NCBI GenBank assembly: GCA_963921425.1
Contig: OY992839.1
Span: 64,501 to 128,500, forward strand
Source of the DNA: Dryas octopetala
Lineage: Eukaryota; Streptophyta; Magnoliopsida; Rosales; Rosaceae
Direction of reading: 5' to 3'
DNA: 64,000 bases
Shown here: positions 36,132 to 46,599 of the stretch, piece after piece
Position numbering within the stretch: the stretch's first letter is position 1
Layout of the letters: every line of letters starts with the position of its first letter
Notes under the pieces: model-generated
What the model was told of the DNA's origin: nothing
What the model saw: only the letters and a program-made list of their open reading frames with translations
Database searches by the model: none
Translations under genes and position numbers: made by a program

Positions 36132-39100
36132 TCAGATGATTTGATCAGGGCAATGCTTGAAAAGATAAGGGTCATCCCAGAAGTAGTGTCGAACTTGAGA
36201 GAGGAAGCGCTTCCTTTGTTGCCTATCCCAATCAGCCGGTATAAATTTTTGAGCCAAGTAGTTAACTATGTCTGCATACCACGGAAGTTGTTCGATGGAG
36301 AAAAGCTGCTCATCGGGGAAATGATCATTGATAGGAATCTCGACCCCTTTTTCATGTATTAATCGGGACAGATGGTCTGCAACGACATTCTCAGCTCCCT
36401 TTTTATCTTTTATTTCAAGATCAAACTCTTGTAAAAGAAGGATCCACCTTATGAGGCGTGGCTTAGCATCTTTTTTCGTCAATAAATATCTCAGGGCAGC
36501 ATGATCAGAATAAATAATCACCTTGCAGCCAAGTAAATAGCTTCTAAACTTTTCCAATGCAAAAATCACCGCAAGCAATTCTTTCTCCGTTGTTGAATAA
36601 TTTAATTGAGCATCATTAAGAGTCCTACTTGCGTAATATATAACATGAGGAAGCTTATTAACGCGCTGCCCCAGAACAGCCCCTATAGCATAATCTGAAG
36701 CATCGCACATAATTTCAAAGGGCATAGTCCAATCCGGAGCTCTTATGATAGGAGCTTGTGACAACTCAGCCTTAAGGGTGTTAAACGCCTTTAAGCACTC
36801 TTCATTGAATTTAAACACGGTGTCTTTGGCCAATAAATCACATAAAGGCTTGCTGATTTTTGAAAAATCCTTAATGAACCGTCGATAGAAGCCGGCATGC
36901 CCAAGAAACGATCGAATTTCCTTGACTGAGGTTGGAGGAGGGAGCTTAGAAATCAGCTCCACCTTGGCTCTATCGACTTCAATCCCTTGTGAAGAAATGA
37001 TATGACCCAGAACAATCCCCTTTTTCACCATGAAGTGACACTTCTCCCAATTTAAAACCAAGTTGGTTTCTTGACACCGTTGAAGTACTAATGAAAGATG
37101 ATGGAGACATTCATCAAAAGAAGACCCAAATACAGAGAAATCATCCATGAATACCTCAATAAATCTTTCAACCATGTCGGAGAAGATACTCATCATACAT
37201 CTTTGGAAAGTTGCTGGAGCGTTGCATAAACCGAAAGGCATTCGTCTATATGCGAAAGTGCCAAATGGGCAGGTGAATGTCGTCTTTTCTTGATCTTCTG
37301 GAGCGATAGGAATCTGGTTATACCCTGAATAACCATCAAGGAAACAGTAGTGACTGTGGCCTGCAAGTCTCTCGAGCATCTGATCAATAAATGGCAAGGG
37401 AAAGTGATCTTTCCGAGTGGCACTATTCAGCTTCCTATAGTCGATACAAACTCTCCACCCCGTCACTAGTCTTTGTGGGATGAGTTCATTATTTTCATTC
37501 TTAACCACTGTTATTCCAGATTTCTTTGGTACAACTTGCACAGGACTTACCCATTTGCTATCTGAAATAGGATAAATAACGCCCACATCTAGTAATTTGA
37601 GAACTTCGGCCCGTACCACTTCTTTCATATTGGGATTTAGACGCCTCTGAGCTTCCCTAGAAGGCTTAGAATCTTCCTTAAGATAAATTCGGTGCATACA
37701 CATTGACGGACTAATCCCCTTAATGTCAGCAATAGTCCATCCCAAGGCTATCTTATGCTCCTTTAACACACGAACCAACTTTTCTTCTTCTGTTCGACTA
37801 AGGTCAGCAGCTATAATCACATGAAGAGTCTCTAAATCACCCAAATATACATATTTTAAAGTCTCTGGAAGGGGTTTCAGTTCAAGTGTTGGAGGTTGGA
37901 TGATGGAAGGAACGAGTTTGGCACGTGAAGATGGCAATACTTCAAACTTAGGATGGCTTGTAGGAGGGTAAGAGTTCACAGCTTGGAGTTCTTGGGCTGC
38001 TGCTAGTACTGAGACTTTGTCAAAGTTCATGCCATGTTGAGTTAGGCAAACTTCTAGAGGATCGGTGGAGCTTGATTCAATAAATGTATTCTCAATTATG
38101 CGATCCACAGCTTCCACATGAAAACAATCATAAAGATCCATGGGTTTCTTCAAAGCCTCAAAGACTTGAAATTTTACAGTAGTATCTTGCACAGTCATGG
38201 TTAGTAACCCTTCTTTAACATCAATTTTCGTACCTGCAGTGGCCATGAAGGGTCTACCAAGAATGAGAGGTAGCTCGCGGTCCGGAATTTCAACTTCTTC
38301 CATGTCCAAAACAATAAAATCAGCAGGGAGAATAAATTCATCAACTTTGACAAGTACGTCCTCAATGATGCCTCTCGGATATTTTACAGAACGATCCGCG
38401 AATTGTAGAGATATTGAAATAGGTTTCAGCTCACCCAAACCAAGGTGTTCATAAACGGAATAAGGCATTAAGTTCACACTTGCTCCCAGATCCAGTAATG
38501 CTCTGTCAAAATTCCTTGCTCCAATCGTACATGGTACTGTAAAGCTACCAGGATCTTTGAGTTTCGGTGGCAATTTCCTTTGAAGCACAGCACTAACTTC
38601 CTCTGACAACATCACCTTTTCATGTTCATCAAATTTCCTTTTGTTGGTGCATAAATCTTTCAAAAACTTTGCATAAGAAAGAATTTGTTTGATAGCCTCT
38701 AGCAAATGAATATTAATTTGCACCTTCTTGAATTGTTCTAGAATATCTCCCATGTTCTTCTCTTTCCTTGCTTGCTTTGCACGTTGAGGGAAAGGCAAAG
38801 AAGTTATTGGAGGGCTGGGCAAGGTATCTTGCTGCAATGGAGCAGCTGTAAAACCCTGTTGGTTTGCATTGGAACTAAAGGACACTTGCTGGTCTGATTT
38901 GGCAGCTTTAGCAAGGCTAGTTGTGTGCTTGTCATGCTCAGATTCGACCTTTCTTTCTTCCATCTCTCCATGATTTCCAACCTTGTTATCTATTATTTTT
39001 CCACTCCTCAAAGTTGTAATAGCTTGAACTTGCTCATTATTCCTTGGATTAGCTTCCGTTTGGCTAGGAAATTGTCCTTGTCCTCTCGCCAAACTACTCA

Positions 39101-39743
39101 CAGCAGTAGCTATTTGACTTAATTGAACCTCGAGCTTTGACTGACTCTTCTCCAAAATTGATTGGCTTTGTTTCAGTGATGCTACCTCTTGTTTATAGCT
39201 TGACGTCTCCTTTACGAGCTGAGTTAACATCTCCTTGATAGAAGGGTCCTCTTGTTGCACTGGAGGAGCTTGATAGGATTGCTGATACGGCCTTGAAAAA
39301 TTAGATGGTCCCAAGGTATTCTGTGAGTTACTCCAAGAAAAGTTAGGATGTTGTTTCCACCCCGGATTATAAGTGTTTGAATAAGGATCATTCCGCGGCC
39401 TTCCATTGAATGCATTAACCTCTTGCACATCTTCTAATGTAGGATTCGACGGACAATTTGCGGTGTCATGAGCGATGCTAGCACACAAAGTACATGGTTG
39501 TGCTGTGACCTTGGTCACTAATGGTGCGAGAAGCTTTGTTAGAGCTGCAACCTGTGCTTCCAAACCTGTCCTAGAATTAACTTCATACATGCCTCCTTTC
39601 TTTGTTACTGGTGGAGCCGTAACTTGAGAATCTGTCGTAGGAAGGTCCCAATGCTCAGAGTTCTCACAAATAGTCTCAAAAATATCGATCGCCTCATCTG
39701 CAGTTTTATCCATTAAGCTTCCACCCACTGTTGAATCAACCAT
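36132..39743 (-). CDS. Athila-type gag C-terminus, protease, reverse transcriptase and RNase H
   Basis: Frame of 1,203 residues. In order: a Cys/His zinc knuckle (about 80-95, CTLC...H...C), a low-complexity linker rich in Gln, Lys and Ser, an aspartic protease with [12 protein letters not shown] (about 414) where most retroelements have D-S/T-G, reverse transcriptase with YSGYNQIPI (about 800) and the FMDD active site (about 865), then RNase H with [12 protein letters not shown] (about 1011). It ends at an in-frame TGA before the integrase. The LDLGAS form of the protease site is common in Athila elements. The frame continues that of the gag segment to the right, separated by one in-frame TAG. 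Confidence 0.92.
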   Translation of the reverse strand: MVDSTVGGSLMDKTADEAIDIFETICENSEHWDLPTTDSQVTAPPVTKKGGMYEVNSRTGLEAQVAALTKLLAPLVTKVTAQPCTLCASIAHDTANCPSNPTLEDVQEVNAFNGRPRNDPYSNTYNPGWKQHPNFSWSNSQNTLGPSNFSRPYQQSYQAPPVQQEDPSIKEMLTQLVKETSSYKQEVASLKQSQSILEKSQSKLEVQLSQIATAVSSLARGQGQFPSQTEANPRNNEQVQAITTLRSGKIIDNKVGNHGEMEERKVESEHDKHTTSLAKAAKSDQQVSFSSNANQQGFTAAPLQQDTLPSPPITSLPFPQRAKQARKEKNMGDILEQFKKVQINIHLLEAIKQILSYAKFLKDLCTNKRKFDEHEKVMLSEEVSAVLQRKLPPKLKDPGSFTVPCTIGARNFDRALLDLGASVNLMPYSVYEHLGLGELKPISISLQFADRSVKYPRGIIEDVLVKVDEFILPADFIVLDMEEVEIPDRELPLILGRPFMATAGTKIDVKEGLLTMTVQDTTVKFQVFEALKKPMDLYDCFHVEAVDRIIENTFIESSSTDPLEVCLTQHGMNFDKVSVLAAAQELQAVNSYPPTSHPKFEVLPSSRAKLVPSIIQPPTLELKPLPETLKYVYLGDLETLHVIIAADLSRTEEEKLVRVLKEHKIALGWTIADIKGISPSMCMHRIYLKEDSKPSREAQRRLNPNMKEVVRAEVLKLLDVGVIYPISDSKWVSPVQVVPKKSGITVVKNENNELIPQRLVTGWRVCIDYRKLNSATRKDHFPLPFIDQMLERLAGHSHYCFLDGYSGYNQIPIAPEDQEKTTFTCPFGTFAYRRMPFGLCNAPATFQRCMMSIFSDMVERFIEVFMDDFSVFGSSFDECLHHLSLVLQRCQETNLVLNWEKCHFMVKKGIVLGHIISSQGIEVDRAKVELISKLPPPTSVKEIRSFLGHAGFYRRFIKDFSKISKPLCDLLAKDTVFKFNEECLKAFNTLKAELSQAPIIRAPDWTMPFEIMCDASDYAIGAVLGQRVNKLPHVIYYASRTLNDAQLNYSTTEKELLAVIFALEKFRSYLLGCKVIIYSDHAALRYLLTKKDAKPRLIRWILLLQEFDLEIKDKKGAENVVADHLSRLIHEKGVEIPINDHFPDEQLFSIEQLPWYADIVNYLAQKFIPADWDRQQRKRFLSQVRHYFWDDPYLFKHCPDQII

Positions 39744-39779
39744 ACTCCTGCTATGAGGTTTAAGCCCTCTATAAAAATA

Positions 39780-40415
39780 CTAGACTTTTTGCCAAGTATC
39801 TATCCCATGATGAGGACATTGAAGATAAAAATCCTTGTAACGTTCCCAGCTTTCATGAAATTGTTCGCCGTCCAGTTGACGGAAACTCATAATGTTATTC
39901 AACACAGCATTAGTTTTTCGAGCAGGAAAATATTTACTCAGAAATTTCTTGGATAACTCTGTCCAAGAGTTGATAGATGCCGCAGGAAGAGAGTCTAACC
40001 AATTCAATGCCTTATCCCTCAACGAGAATGGAAACAAACGGAGTCGAACTTGTTCCTCAGTTATCCCGGCATAGCTGAATGTGGAGCAAATATTGAAAAA
40101 TGTCTTGAGATGGTTGTAAGGATTTTCTTCTTCTTTTCCATGGAAGATGGGCAAGGATTGAATGGTTTGTGGACGAATTTCGAAACGTTGCACGATCGGA
40201 GTTAAGACAATACATGAAGGAGCACTGTATTCTGCAGGGGCGGTGTAATCTCGAAGCTTCTTGGGTGGTTCTGGGTTAGGTAGTATTAGTTGATTCCCCA
40301 TAGTTGGTCTTAAAATAGTCTGCTGCGTTTTCTGCCTTCGCTGATTACGGAGAGTGTGCTCAAGTTCGTGATCGATTGGAATGAGCGCTAAATTGAGCGA
40401 TCGTCTCCCGTGCAT
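39780..40415 (-). CDS. Athila-type gag N-terminal segment
   Basis: Frame of 211 residues starting MHGRRSLNLALIP and ending at a TAG (39782-39780). Residues about 90-205 match the plant retrotransposon gag domain pattern: FHGKEEENPYNHLKTF, RLRLFPFSLRDKALNWLDSLP, WTELSKKFLSKYFP and FRQLDGEQFHESWERYKDF. This domain forms the virus-like particle. The start codon follows a 950-base leader from the primer site. Confidence 0.88.
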   Translation of the reverse strand: MHGRRSLNLALIPIDHELEHTLRNQRRQKTQQTILRPTMGNQLILPNPEPPKKLRDYTAPAEYSAPSCIVLTPIVQRFEIRPQTIQSLPIFHGKEEENPYNHLKTFFNICSTFSYAGITEEQVRLRLFPFSLRDKALNWLDSLPAASINSWTELSKKFLSKYFPARKTNAVLNNIMSFRQLDGEQFHESWERYKDFYLQCPHHGIDTWQKV

Positions 40416-41365
40416 ACACTTTGTGCAAACTTGTACTTATTGACCCCCAAATTAAATGGGCAAACAGAGAATACCAACAAATACCCGAAAATACCCAATA
40501 AAATCCAAATACACTTTGTTCTATTTACCCCTGTTTCAAATGGATTGGCAGCAAATCCAAACTAATTAGAATCTCAAATTAAATATCAACTCACCAGAAG
40601 TCTGGAGCGGTTAATCGACGGGGCTCCGCTGTGGGCTGCTGTCAAAACAAAGATGTGATACCCATTTGCTTTACTCGACGGGAAGAGAGGGATTCTAGTG
40701 GCTGGAAGTCTTGGGTAGCGTCGACTTGGACTCAAATCGGTAGTGCCAACTTAGCTGATGGGTCAAACTCAGATCACCCAAAAACGTGATGAATCTTTGC
40801 TGTGATGCCAATGGGCTTTGCTGAGAAAATAGGAAAGGAACTTGCCGATAATGCCGAAGTCGAAGATGGTGGTTTCGGCGTCGAGCTTGATGTTGATGGA
40901 GCTTTGCTGATAAGAGAAGAGAGAAGAGAGATCGGATATCCTTTTGAGTTGAAAAAAATTTCCGCTTGCTGCAAGTGAATGAGCCTTTTTGATTTGAGAA
41001 GAGATATATGTATTGCTGGTAGGAATGGATGCTAGAAAGAGAAGAAGCCCATCTCTTAGAGTAGATAATGGGTCCTACACCAATTAGCTTTCCTTGTCTT
41101 CTCCTTTTTCAATTTCAACCCCACTTGCCAAAATCAATCACGTGCACACTTTTTTTGGAAGGAAGAGATATTTCTTCTTCTTGCTGTATCTAGGAAATGG
41201 GTACAAACAAAAAAATTCAGCTCCTTATCTAGAAAGGAAAGAAAAGTCAAAATAGTCTTTTTTTTTTTTTTTAAGAAAGTAAAAATTGTATTCCTAAACT
41301 AACTAGAAAAAAAAAAAAAAAAAAGATGAAAATTAGAAATCCAAATTCTAAACTAAATTAAATAA

Positions 41366-41383
41366 TCCCCGGCAACGGCGCCA
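41366..41383 (-). other. Primer binding site, tRNA-Asp type
   Basis: Sense strand TGGCGCCGTTGCCGGGGA, six bases inside the 5' LTR. It is the exact complement of the 3' end of plant tRNA-Asp (GTC) with CCA added, and is the usual Athila primer. Confidence 0.88.
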
Positions 41384-41389
41384 AAAACT

Positions 41390-42920
41390 TGGTGAATTTC
41401 CTGCAAGTATACAGGGTGGATGTAATATAGTATATGGAAAAAAAAAGGTTGTCGTACCCACGAGGATTTTTAATTTAATTCAAAAACTTAAATTCCTTAT
41501 TTAGATCTAATAAAAATAAATACAACTTGAAAATTAAAAATGACTTTGAGAAGATTATTGTGACGATTTATGATGAGAGCAAATGAAAATGCAACAATTA
41601 AAAACAAGGATCAAGAACAATAAGTAAACTAATGAAAATAGAAGATTATGGTTTAACAGTCAATTGGAAGAACTAGGGATTCGGAATCAACCACAAGCAA
41701 TCCAGTTTAGGTTTTAATACATTCAACAAATTCTTTGAATTCTTTAAATGATAATTCTCGTATCTAAGTTCCTCTCAGACACTTAGACCACAGTTTTCCT
41801 TAAGTGCATGATTCTTTCCTTCTCAGGCAAAGGTCGTATACCCTAACATGCAATTTATCCTTCTCAGGCACAAATTTAACAAATAGGATTCATTACGCTC
41901 TAGAAAACAAGAGAACCAAGCAAATCATTATTCTCTCTCGAGCAACAATGTAATTTACCACACTCAACCACAAGAAGCTAATTCAAATTATATTGCCTCT
42001 CGGCCTCAAATTCAACTTCAAATTTACTAGATGCAAAGCCCTAAGGTGCGCAGTCAAAGAACTTAACAAATAGCAACAATTAAAACAGTGATTAAGCATT
42101 CATCTAAAGAAACTAAAAATCCATTAAATAAATATTAAAAACCATAAACATTCATGCTAGGGCATCATCCTATCCCTAGAAAAAGAGTTTAGTTGCTCAT
42201 GTTTAAAGAAAACATAATTAAAAACCTAGAAAGCATTAAAAACTTATGAACTATGACGACGGATGGAAGAAAACAATGATGGCAGTCACTTCTTGTCTCT
42301 CCTTCTTCCCAAAAAAAGAACCCCTAAAGATGATGATCTCCTTCCTTTAAATAAGAAACAAATCCTTTTCTTCTTTGGTAAAGACTTTCCTTGTTGGACT
42401 TGGATTATTCTTATGATGAGTTGTCATTGATGGTTTGGCACCCAAAATCCCAACAAAAATAGGATTAGACCTTAAATAATAAACCTGGATTCCTTTAGAT
42501 ACTTCCCAAATACACATAACATCAATTGGGTTCCAAGAAAGAAATCTAAAAAGAATTACTTTGCATTTTCGCACAAAATTTTCTGCCTGAACTGCCTTCA
42601 GTCAAATAGCCATAACCTCTCCTAGAAAAATGCAAATCACGAACCGTAAAATTTCTCGGAAAGCTAACATCCGTATCTTTCCAACGGTATAAGGCACGAC
42701 ATCTGGTTTGTTCCGAGGAAGTGCAGTTTATTCCGCGAAGTTGACTGATCTGCCCAGTAATTTCTACTCTGAAAATATTCCATTTTGCTTTGTTTTCTCC
42801 CCTTTACTCTTCAAACCTATAAAAATATAAAACTAAATTAAAACGAACTAAAAACACCCTAAAACATAACAATAATCCAAGAACAAGAGTATAAAAGTAT
42901 ATGAAATAATGGTCAGATCA
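41390..42920 (-). repeat. 5' LTR of the Athila-type element
   Basis: 1,531 bp, the partner of 31302-32832. Being upstream in sense orientation, this copy carries the promoter. Confidence 0.95.
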
Positions 42921-43190
42921 CCCACCCCCCCGAAAACCCACCCCCGCCGAAACCCACCCCCCCGAATACCCACCCCCGCCGAAACCCACCCCCCCGAATA
43001 CCCACCTCCGCCGAAACCCACCCCCCACCCGAATACCCACCCCCGCCGAAACCCACCCCCCACCCGAAACCCACCCTCCCCCAAAAACCCACCCCTACCG
43101 AAACCCATCCCCCCCCCCCAGCCGAAACCAGCTCACCCAAAACCCCCCCCTCGAAGCCGAAACCAGCTCAACACCCCCCCGAAACACAGG
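42921..43190. repeat. CCCACCCCCG(C/A)CGAAA low-complexity tandem array
   Basis: Short tandem variants of CCCGCCGAAACCCACCCCC, continuing the GC-rich leader found left of the Athila element at 31190-31301. The Athila target site lies inside this array. Glycine-rich or proline-rich frames here are artefacts of composition. Confidence 0.85.
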
Positions 43191-43743
43191 TATTTTGTTT
43201 TTTTTGTTTTTTTTGAATTTATGGTATTTTTTGTTTTTTTTTTGTATTTTATTTTTTTTTATGGTATTTTCTGTTTTTTTTTTTTGGTATTTTCTGTTTT
43301 TTTTGGTATTTTCTGTTTTTTATGTTTTCTAATATTGTGGATTTTGCATAAATTGGTTGTGAAATTTCTGATTTTAGTGGTAATTAGTTAATGTTGTGGG
43401 TTTTTTTAATTTAGTGGTTTGGTTGTGAAATCTGAATTTAGATTGATGTTGGGCTCATATTTGACAATGATTTATTTTTTTGGTGAAGGAAGGATAGTGT
43501 TGCATTTGCGAAGAAGGATAATTGCATTTTTGGTGAGGTATGTGTTTAATCTATCTTTTAGTTAACAAATTAGCATATTAACTGGAACTGTTAAACTGAG
43601 GTTAAATTTATTATGTTGATTTACTAAAAGGGGGGGCTATTCAGACCACGCAAAACCACTAAGTTGATCACCCCCTTATTTTTTTACCCATTTTTTCCTA
43701 TTTTGCCCCTGTATTAAAAAAAAAAACACATTTTGCCAATTTT
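43191..43743. other. T-rich intron-like stretch
   Basis: Begins CACAGGTATTTTG, then long T runs with repeated TGGTATTTTCTG. It looks like an intron of the interrupted element. No coding exon is convincing. Confidence 0.4.
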
Positions 43744-44052
43744 GGCCGGCCACCTTTCCCCGCCGCCAACGCAACCCCACCCCCTCCCCACCGCCGGCGC
43801 GACCCCACCCCTCCCCTTCGCCGGTCGACCCCACCCCTCCCCATTGTCGGCGCGACCCACCCACCCTGATCTCCCTTCTCTCTCTCTCCTCTCTCTGCCT
43901 CCCTCCCTCACCGGACCACCATGGGTGGCCGGCGCAACCCCACCCCTTCCAGCCGCCAATGCAACCCTACCCCTCCCTTCGCCGGTCGACCCTACCCGTC
44001 CCCATCACCGGCGCGACCCACCCACCCCCGATCTCCTTTCTCTCTCTCTTCC
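43744..44052. repeat. Two diverged tandem units, CT- and GC-rich
   Basis: The run GGCCGGC..CGCAACCCCACCCC...TTCGCCGGTCGACC...GGCGCGACCCACCCACC..GATCTCC, followed by a CT tract, occurs at about 43744-43895 and again at 43927-44050. The period is about 185 bases. No reliable gene is present. Confidence 0.7.
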
Positions 44053-45660
44053 TGTAACGACCCGACCCAAATTTTCACTAGAAATTTAAATCTTTATTTA
44101 ATTATGTTTTTAAGAGAATTTTTTTAAGATGTGGAATTGCATTTTAAAGATTTTAGGATTTATTTGAAAAATAAAAAGGGTTTGGATTTAAAATTTTATT
44201 TTATTTTTGTTTGGGCTTGACCCAAAGATTGACTTTTAAAATAAATGGGATTTCGATTTTGACTTTGAGTCCGTTGGAAAGGTTGCGAGCCCACAATTTC
44301 ATAGACACGTAGCACGCGTCGTTTCGAGTTACGGTTTGTGAGATATTGGCGTTTGAAGCCAGGGGCAATTTCGTAAAATTTACAAAGTGGGATTTAAATA
44401 CCCAAAATCAGAAATTTTTTTTTCTGATTTCTCTCTCTCGCTCTCTCTCTCTAGAACTTTCTACCAATTTCTCTCTCTCCTTTATATATCTTTCTCCCCG
44501 CACTCTCTCTCTCCCTGTCTTCACTCCACCCCCGCACCCTCTCCCCTGCGCGCACCAGCCCCAGCCACCCCCATTCACCTCGCCGTCGACCACCACTCGC
44601 CGACCTGGCCTCTGGCTCCGGCGAGCTTTCCCCCAGGCGCCGACCACCCCTCGGCCTTCTCTCTCCCCGAGTTCTCTCTCTCCCCCTTTTCTCTGTGCGC
44701 GGCCAACCCAGCTACCCAGCCACTTTCGGCGGCTTTTCCATCGACCCCGACCACCGGCGACCTCCCACGTCGGCCGATTAGTTCAGCCCGGCCCTCGTCC
44801 AGCCAGCCCAGCCGCCTCTGCACGCGTATCCAGCTTGGAAAGGGCAGTCTTGACCGCCGGCTTCTCCTCCCTTCTCCGACCAGTTTTCCGGCGCCAATCA
44901 CCTCCATCTTAGGTGGGTTTCGTTCCTCTTTCTTTGGGCTTTCATTTCTTCTGGTTTTGTAGCTCGAAAATCTTGAAATTTTGAAACTTGAATTTATGGG
45001 ATTTAAGGCTATTTTCGGGTTTGTTTTGAAAACTGGTTTTGGGAATTATTTTGGAGAATTGTTGGACATTATCCACCCCTATGAACTCCAATTGAAGATT
45101 TTAAGTTAAAGTTTGTGAAAATTATGAGTTTTTGTTGAAGTTTGAGTTAGGGATTTGGGGTCATTTCGGGTTTTTATTGGGTTTTCGGATTTGGAGGTTC
45201 TTATGGTGTCCTCTTGAACCAATTTAGTCCCTAAGAGACTTAATAGTTGTCTAGGATTGAGAAAATTAATGGGTTTGGTTGAAATTAAATAAAATTGGTT
45301 GGAATTGGAGTTGGGGCAGCCACTTTGGACGGCTCCTGCAGTGAGTCCGAACCCCCGCTGTCATTCGTAAATAAAGGATTAATTGTGGGCAATTGTGGAG
45401 TGAGTTATTGATCTTGGTTATGACGTTTTTGGTTAGGCTGAGCCGAAGAGCTTCCGGAGTGTTTATGTAGGAGTTTTGGGTCCATTTGAGGTTGGGAATC
45501 GTCAAGCTAGAATGGGAGTCGGGTGGGACGCTTTCACAAACCGATTTGATATAAGTTGGGCCGAAAGCGCCATATGGCCTAATGGAAATTGAGTAGCAAG
45601 TAGACGTGGGTTGGGCCCTCTTCATAAACCTGTTAGCTGTTACTTGGCGTTGCGAACTTG
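44053..45660 (+). mobile_element. LTR-like fragment starting TGTAACGACCCGACCC
   Basis: The first bases and the following layout are typical of a plant Ty3/gypsy LTR and were recognised from memory: GTTGGAAAGGTTGCGAGCCC, ACACGTAGCACGCGTC, GAGTTACGGTTTGTGAGATATTG, then a TTTAAATA box near 44393 followed by CT repeats. No second LTR, primer site or end with CA plus target copy could be fixed, so it is either a solo LTR with unclear right end or a truncated piece. The right limit given is only where host-gene leader seems to begin. Frames at 44346-44962 are CT/GC artefacts. Confidence 0.5.
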
Positions 45661-46599
45661 TGTTGTGTGTGAGTGTATGAGATTACCGCCGTCGAATGGT
45701 CTGTTTTTCATATTTGTATTCTTATTTCTTGCTCTCCCACGATAAGTTGAGTTGCACAAAAACGCCCTTCTTCCTCAGAATCCCTCTCGCAGGCCACAGC
45801 CCCTCTCGTACTCACTACTTACTCAGGTCTCTCTCTCTCTCTAATTTCCTTCTCTCCTTTTCTTCTACTGATTTTATTTTCCATCTCATCAAGCTCTCTG
45901 TTTTTCTGATCTTTTTGCAACAAAGATAGGGCAAAAGACCTGTTTTTGCTGACTTGATATTTTGGCATGTATGCAGTTCTGTAATTGTATCTGATTTGAT
46001 TTTAGCTACCTCTTTTTTTATTTTTATTTTTTTTATAAAATAGTTGGTTGATAATTGTTGCTATTGAAGTTACTGTTATAGTTAGAAGCTACAAGCTTTG
46101 CAGGAAATCAGGATTTGAATATTTTTAATGCATTACAATAATAATGTTTATCGATTCTACATGTTATTATTTTTTGGTTTACACAGGGTTGTTGTCTTTA
46201 AATTTGTGCTTTTATGCACAGCAAGCAAATAATAAAAAGAATTAGCTGGGAGTGTTAAAGTTTCTTTTTTATTTATGGACCATAAAATGTTTGTTTGTTT
46301 GTTTTTTTAGTATTGGTGCGAGCTATGCTTCTATAATGTAGGCAAACATATTTAGTTTGGGACTAGTTAATTGGACTTTAGTTGGGAGGAAATTGGAATA
46401 TATACATGTGATGCATTAATTTGGAAGTATGTGCTCCGTATCAATCTCTTTTTTAGTTGTGAAACTCCGTTTCTTTCAGTTTATTGATTTTGCTTTGGTG
46501 AGAAACTGAGAATGAATGTGCATATTTGCTTTTGCTTTAATTATTTTTAGGGTATAAAGTTTCTCACTGAAAGGACTATCTCTGTGGTAGGATTTAATT
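45661..46599 (+). other. Probable promoter, 5' UTR exon and 5' UTR intron of UTP23
   Basis: A leader-like stretch ends ACTCAG at 45826, followed by GTCTCTCTCT. The next good acceptor, TGTGGTAG at 46583-46590, lies nine bases before the ATG. This suggests a 764-base intron inside the 5' UTR. It is inferred from signals only. Confidence 0.45.

Larger units (their letters stand above)
31302..42920 (-). mobile_element. Complete Athila-type Ty3/gypsy LTR retrotransposon
   Basis: An 11,619-bp element on the minus strand. Two LTRs of 1,531 bp (31302-32832 and 41390-42920) begin TG and end CA in the sense direction. The 5-bp sequence CCCAC is present on both outer sides (31297-31301, 42921-42925). 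Internal order in the sense direction: primer site, long leader, gag, protease, reverse transcriptase, RNase H, integrase, then 2.1 kb without a frame. The protease and integrase style, LTR length, tRNA-Asp primer site and long 3' non-coding part fit the Athila lineage. About ten base differences separate the LTRs, so insertion is recent. Two in-frame stops break gag-pol, so this copy is not autonomous as it stands. Confidence 0.93.

Noticed and set aside
41361..41390. tRNA-Asp-like sequence as a tRNA gene
   Set aside because: Only the 3' 18 bases including CCA are present, next to an LTR; it is the retrotransposon primer site.
43376..43383. TAGTGGTA as the missing right end of the CACTA-like element (TAGTG plus GTA target copy)
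   Set aside because: The preceding bases do not mirror CACTACAAGAAAA, so the match is only eight bases and likely chance.
42848..43391. Glycine-rich and proline-rich frames over 75-160 codons
   Set aside because: Low-complexity CCCACC tandem sequence makes all frames open; no gene signal.
44346..44962. Two overlapping frames of about 190 codons rich in Pro and Ser
   Set aside because: They lie in the CT/GC-rich transcribed part of an LTR-like fragment, overlap in different frames and carry no domain.
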